DNA of 5,343 bases from Candidatus Binatota bacterium (GTDB lineage: Bacteria > Desulfobacterota > Binatia > Bin18), in the NCBI GenBank assembly GCA_011523315.1, contig WTHE01000544.1, positions 1 to 5,343 of the forward strand. The letters are read 5' to 3'. Of this stretch, positions 4,545 to 5,343 are shown piece by piece (position 1 is the first letter of the stretch; the number at the start of each line of letters is the position of its first letter). The notes under the pieces were generated by a model that worked only from the letters and a program-made list of their open reading frames with translations, made no database searches and was not told where the DNA came from. The translations under genes and the position numbers were made by a program.

Positions 4545-5306
4545 ATGGCAGGACTCTTAGACGGAAAGGTCGCTTTAATCACGGGCGCGAGTACCGGAAT
4601 CGGTCGGGCGACCGCTCAGGTTTTTGCTCGGGAAGGCGCAAAAGTCGCGGTGGCGGATGTGAATGTCGAAGGCGCCGAGGAAACCGTGCGCTTGATCAAA
4701 GACGCTGGGGGCGACGCGATCTTTATACAGACTGACGTATCCCAAGCGGCTGAGACACAAGCCATGGTCGAAAAAGTGGTGGAGACGTATGGCCGGCTGG
4801 ACTGCGCCTTTAATAATGCCGGCATCGAAGGCGACTTCGTGCCAACGCCGGACTATCCTGACGCCACCTGGGATCGGGTGATCGGTATTAACCTCAAGGG
4901 CGTGTGGCTCAGCATGAAAGCGGAAATCCAGCAGATGCTCAGCCAAGGTGGCGGCGCGATTGTCAACACTGCCTCAGTGGCAGGTTTACAAGGCATAGCA
5001 GGCGGGTCCGCCTACGTCGCAGCCAAACATGGGGTGGTCGGACTCACCAAGACCGCAGCGCTTGAGTATGCCAAGTCCGGCATTCGGGTGAATGCGGTCT
5101 GTCCAGGCGCTGTGGAGACGCCGATGCTCAAGCGCGCCTTTGAAAAAGTGCCTGAAATGGCCGAAGGGATGAGCGCCGCAGAACCCGTTGGGCGTCTGGC
5201 CCAACCGAGCGAGATCGGCGAAGCCGTGGCGTGGTTGTGTTCTGAAGCGGCCTCGTTTGTGACCGGCCATCCCATGGCGGTGGATGGCGGTTATGTGGCG
5301 CAGTAA
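4545..5306 (+). CDS. SDR family NAD(P)-dependent oxidoreductase
   Basis: A 253-residue classical short-chain dehydrogenase/reductase, the usual length. Seen: the nucleotide-binding TGASTGIG (13-20), Asp38 after the second strand (VAVADVN), which usually favours NAD(H) over NADP(H), TDVS (63-66), NNAG (90-93), and the catalytic tetrad Asn116, Ser144, Tyr157 and Lys161 in SAYVAAKHG. PGAVETPM (187-194) and the C-terminal GHPMAVDGGYVAQ are family standard. It probably interconverts an alcohol and a ketone; FabG-like 3-oxoacyl reduction is possible but a catabolic dehydrogenase fits the context and the Asp better. The ATG follows AGGAGG by six bases. It lies 101 nt after the hydrolase stop in the same direction, with a structured leader and no recognisable promoter, so co-transcription with some independent control is likely. 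No clear terminator is visible in the 37 bases that follow. Confidence 0.95.
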   Translation: MAGLLDGKVALITGASTGIGRATAQVFAREGAKVAVADVNVEGAEETVRLIKDAGGDAIFIQTDVSQAAETQAMVEKVVETYGRLDCAFNNAGIEGDFVPTPDYPDATWDRVIGINLKGVWLSMKAEIQQMLSQGGGAIVNTASVAGLQGIAGGSAYVAAKHGVVGLTKTAALEYAKSGIRVNAVCPGAVETPMLKRAFEKVPEMAEGMSAAEPVGRLAQPSEIGEAVAWLCSEAASFVTGHPMAVDGGYVAQ

Positions 5307-5343
5307 TGGGGATGTGACCCGGACCGCTCCCACAGTGCAGAAC

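Noticed and set aside
5307..5343. Possible terminator after the SDR gene
   Set aside because: GGG/CCC pairings are too short, no T-run follows, and only 37 bases are available.
1..5343. RNA genes, CRISPR arrays, insertion sequences or phage-related genes
   Set aside because: No regularly spaced repeats, tRNA-like cloverleaf, rRNA segment, transposase or terminal inverted repeat was seen.

Overview
The window carries six complete protein genes in two divergently transcribed groups, separated by a 322-bp intergenic region (2008-2329). The DNA is moderately GC-rich (roughly 60% by eye). Shine-Dalgarno sites are clear, GTG starts are used, and genes are tightly packed, so this is bacterial chromosomal DNA. 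Gene content (luciferase-like monooxygenase, alpha/beta hydrolase, SDR, two ABM-domain proteins, a short MetE-like protein) resembles oxidative catabolism or secondary metabolism loci of soil or marine uncultured bacteria such as the former deltaproteobacterial, Binatota or Entotheonella-like lineages. No marker gene is present, so that placement is a weak guess. No RNA gene, CRISPR array, insertion sequence or phage gene was seen.

Minus strand, in transcription order: a GTG-started ABM-domain protein (2007-1678), a second ABM-domain protein of a different subfamily (1558-1214), and a 368-residue UROD/MetE-like protein (1133-27). The last keeps a His-X-Cys pair and a distal Cys matching the zinc site of cobalamin-independent methionine synthase, but seems to lack the Glu ligand. 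Spacers of 119 and 80 nt suggest one transcription unit, possibly from a TTGACA-type promoter near 2094-2067.

Plus strand: a luciferase-like (LLM class) flavin-dependent monooxygenase (2330-3652), then an alpha/beta hydrolase (3649-4443) whose GTG start overlaps the monooxygenase stop as GTGA, and after a 101-nt leader an SDR dehydrogenase (4545-5306). Together these could oxidise an alcohol to a ketone (SDR), insert oxygen to give an ester or lactone (LLM, in the manner of type II Baeyer-Villiger enzymes), and hydrolyse it. The ABM proteins could add a cofactor-free or quinol-type oxygenation, and the MetE-like protein a methyl or alkyl transfer. The single families are secure; the joint pathway and substrate are inference.

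The non-coding parts hold more structure than expected: tandem ACGCTCG repeats and two hairpins between the divergent promoters, a Shine-Dalgarno-covering hairpin before the first ABM gene, an A9 tract between two ribosome binding sites before the MetE-like gene, and two mutually exclusive hairpins in the SDR leader. None is a recognised regulatory element.
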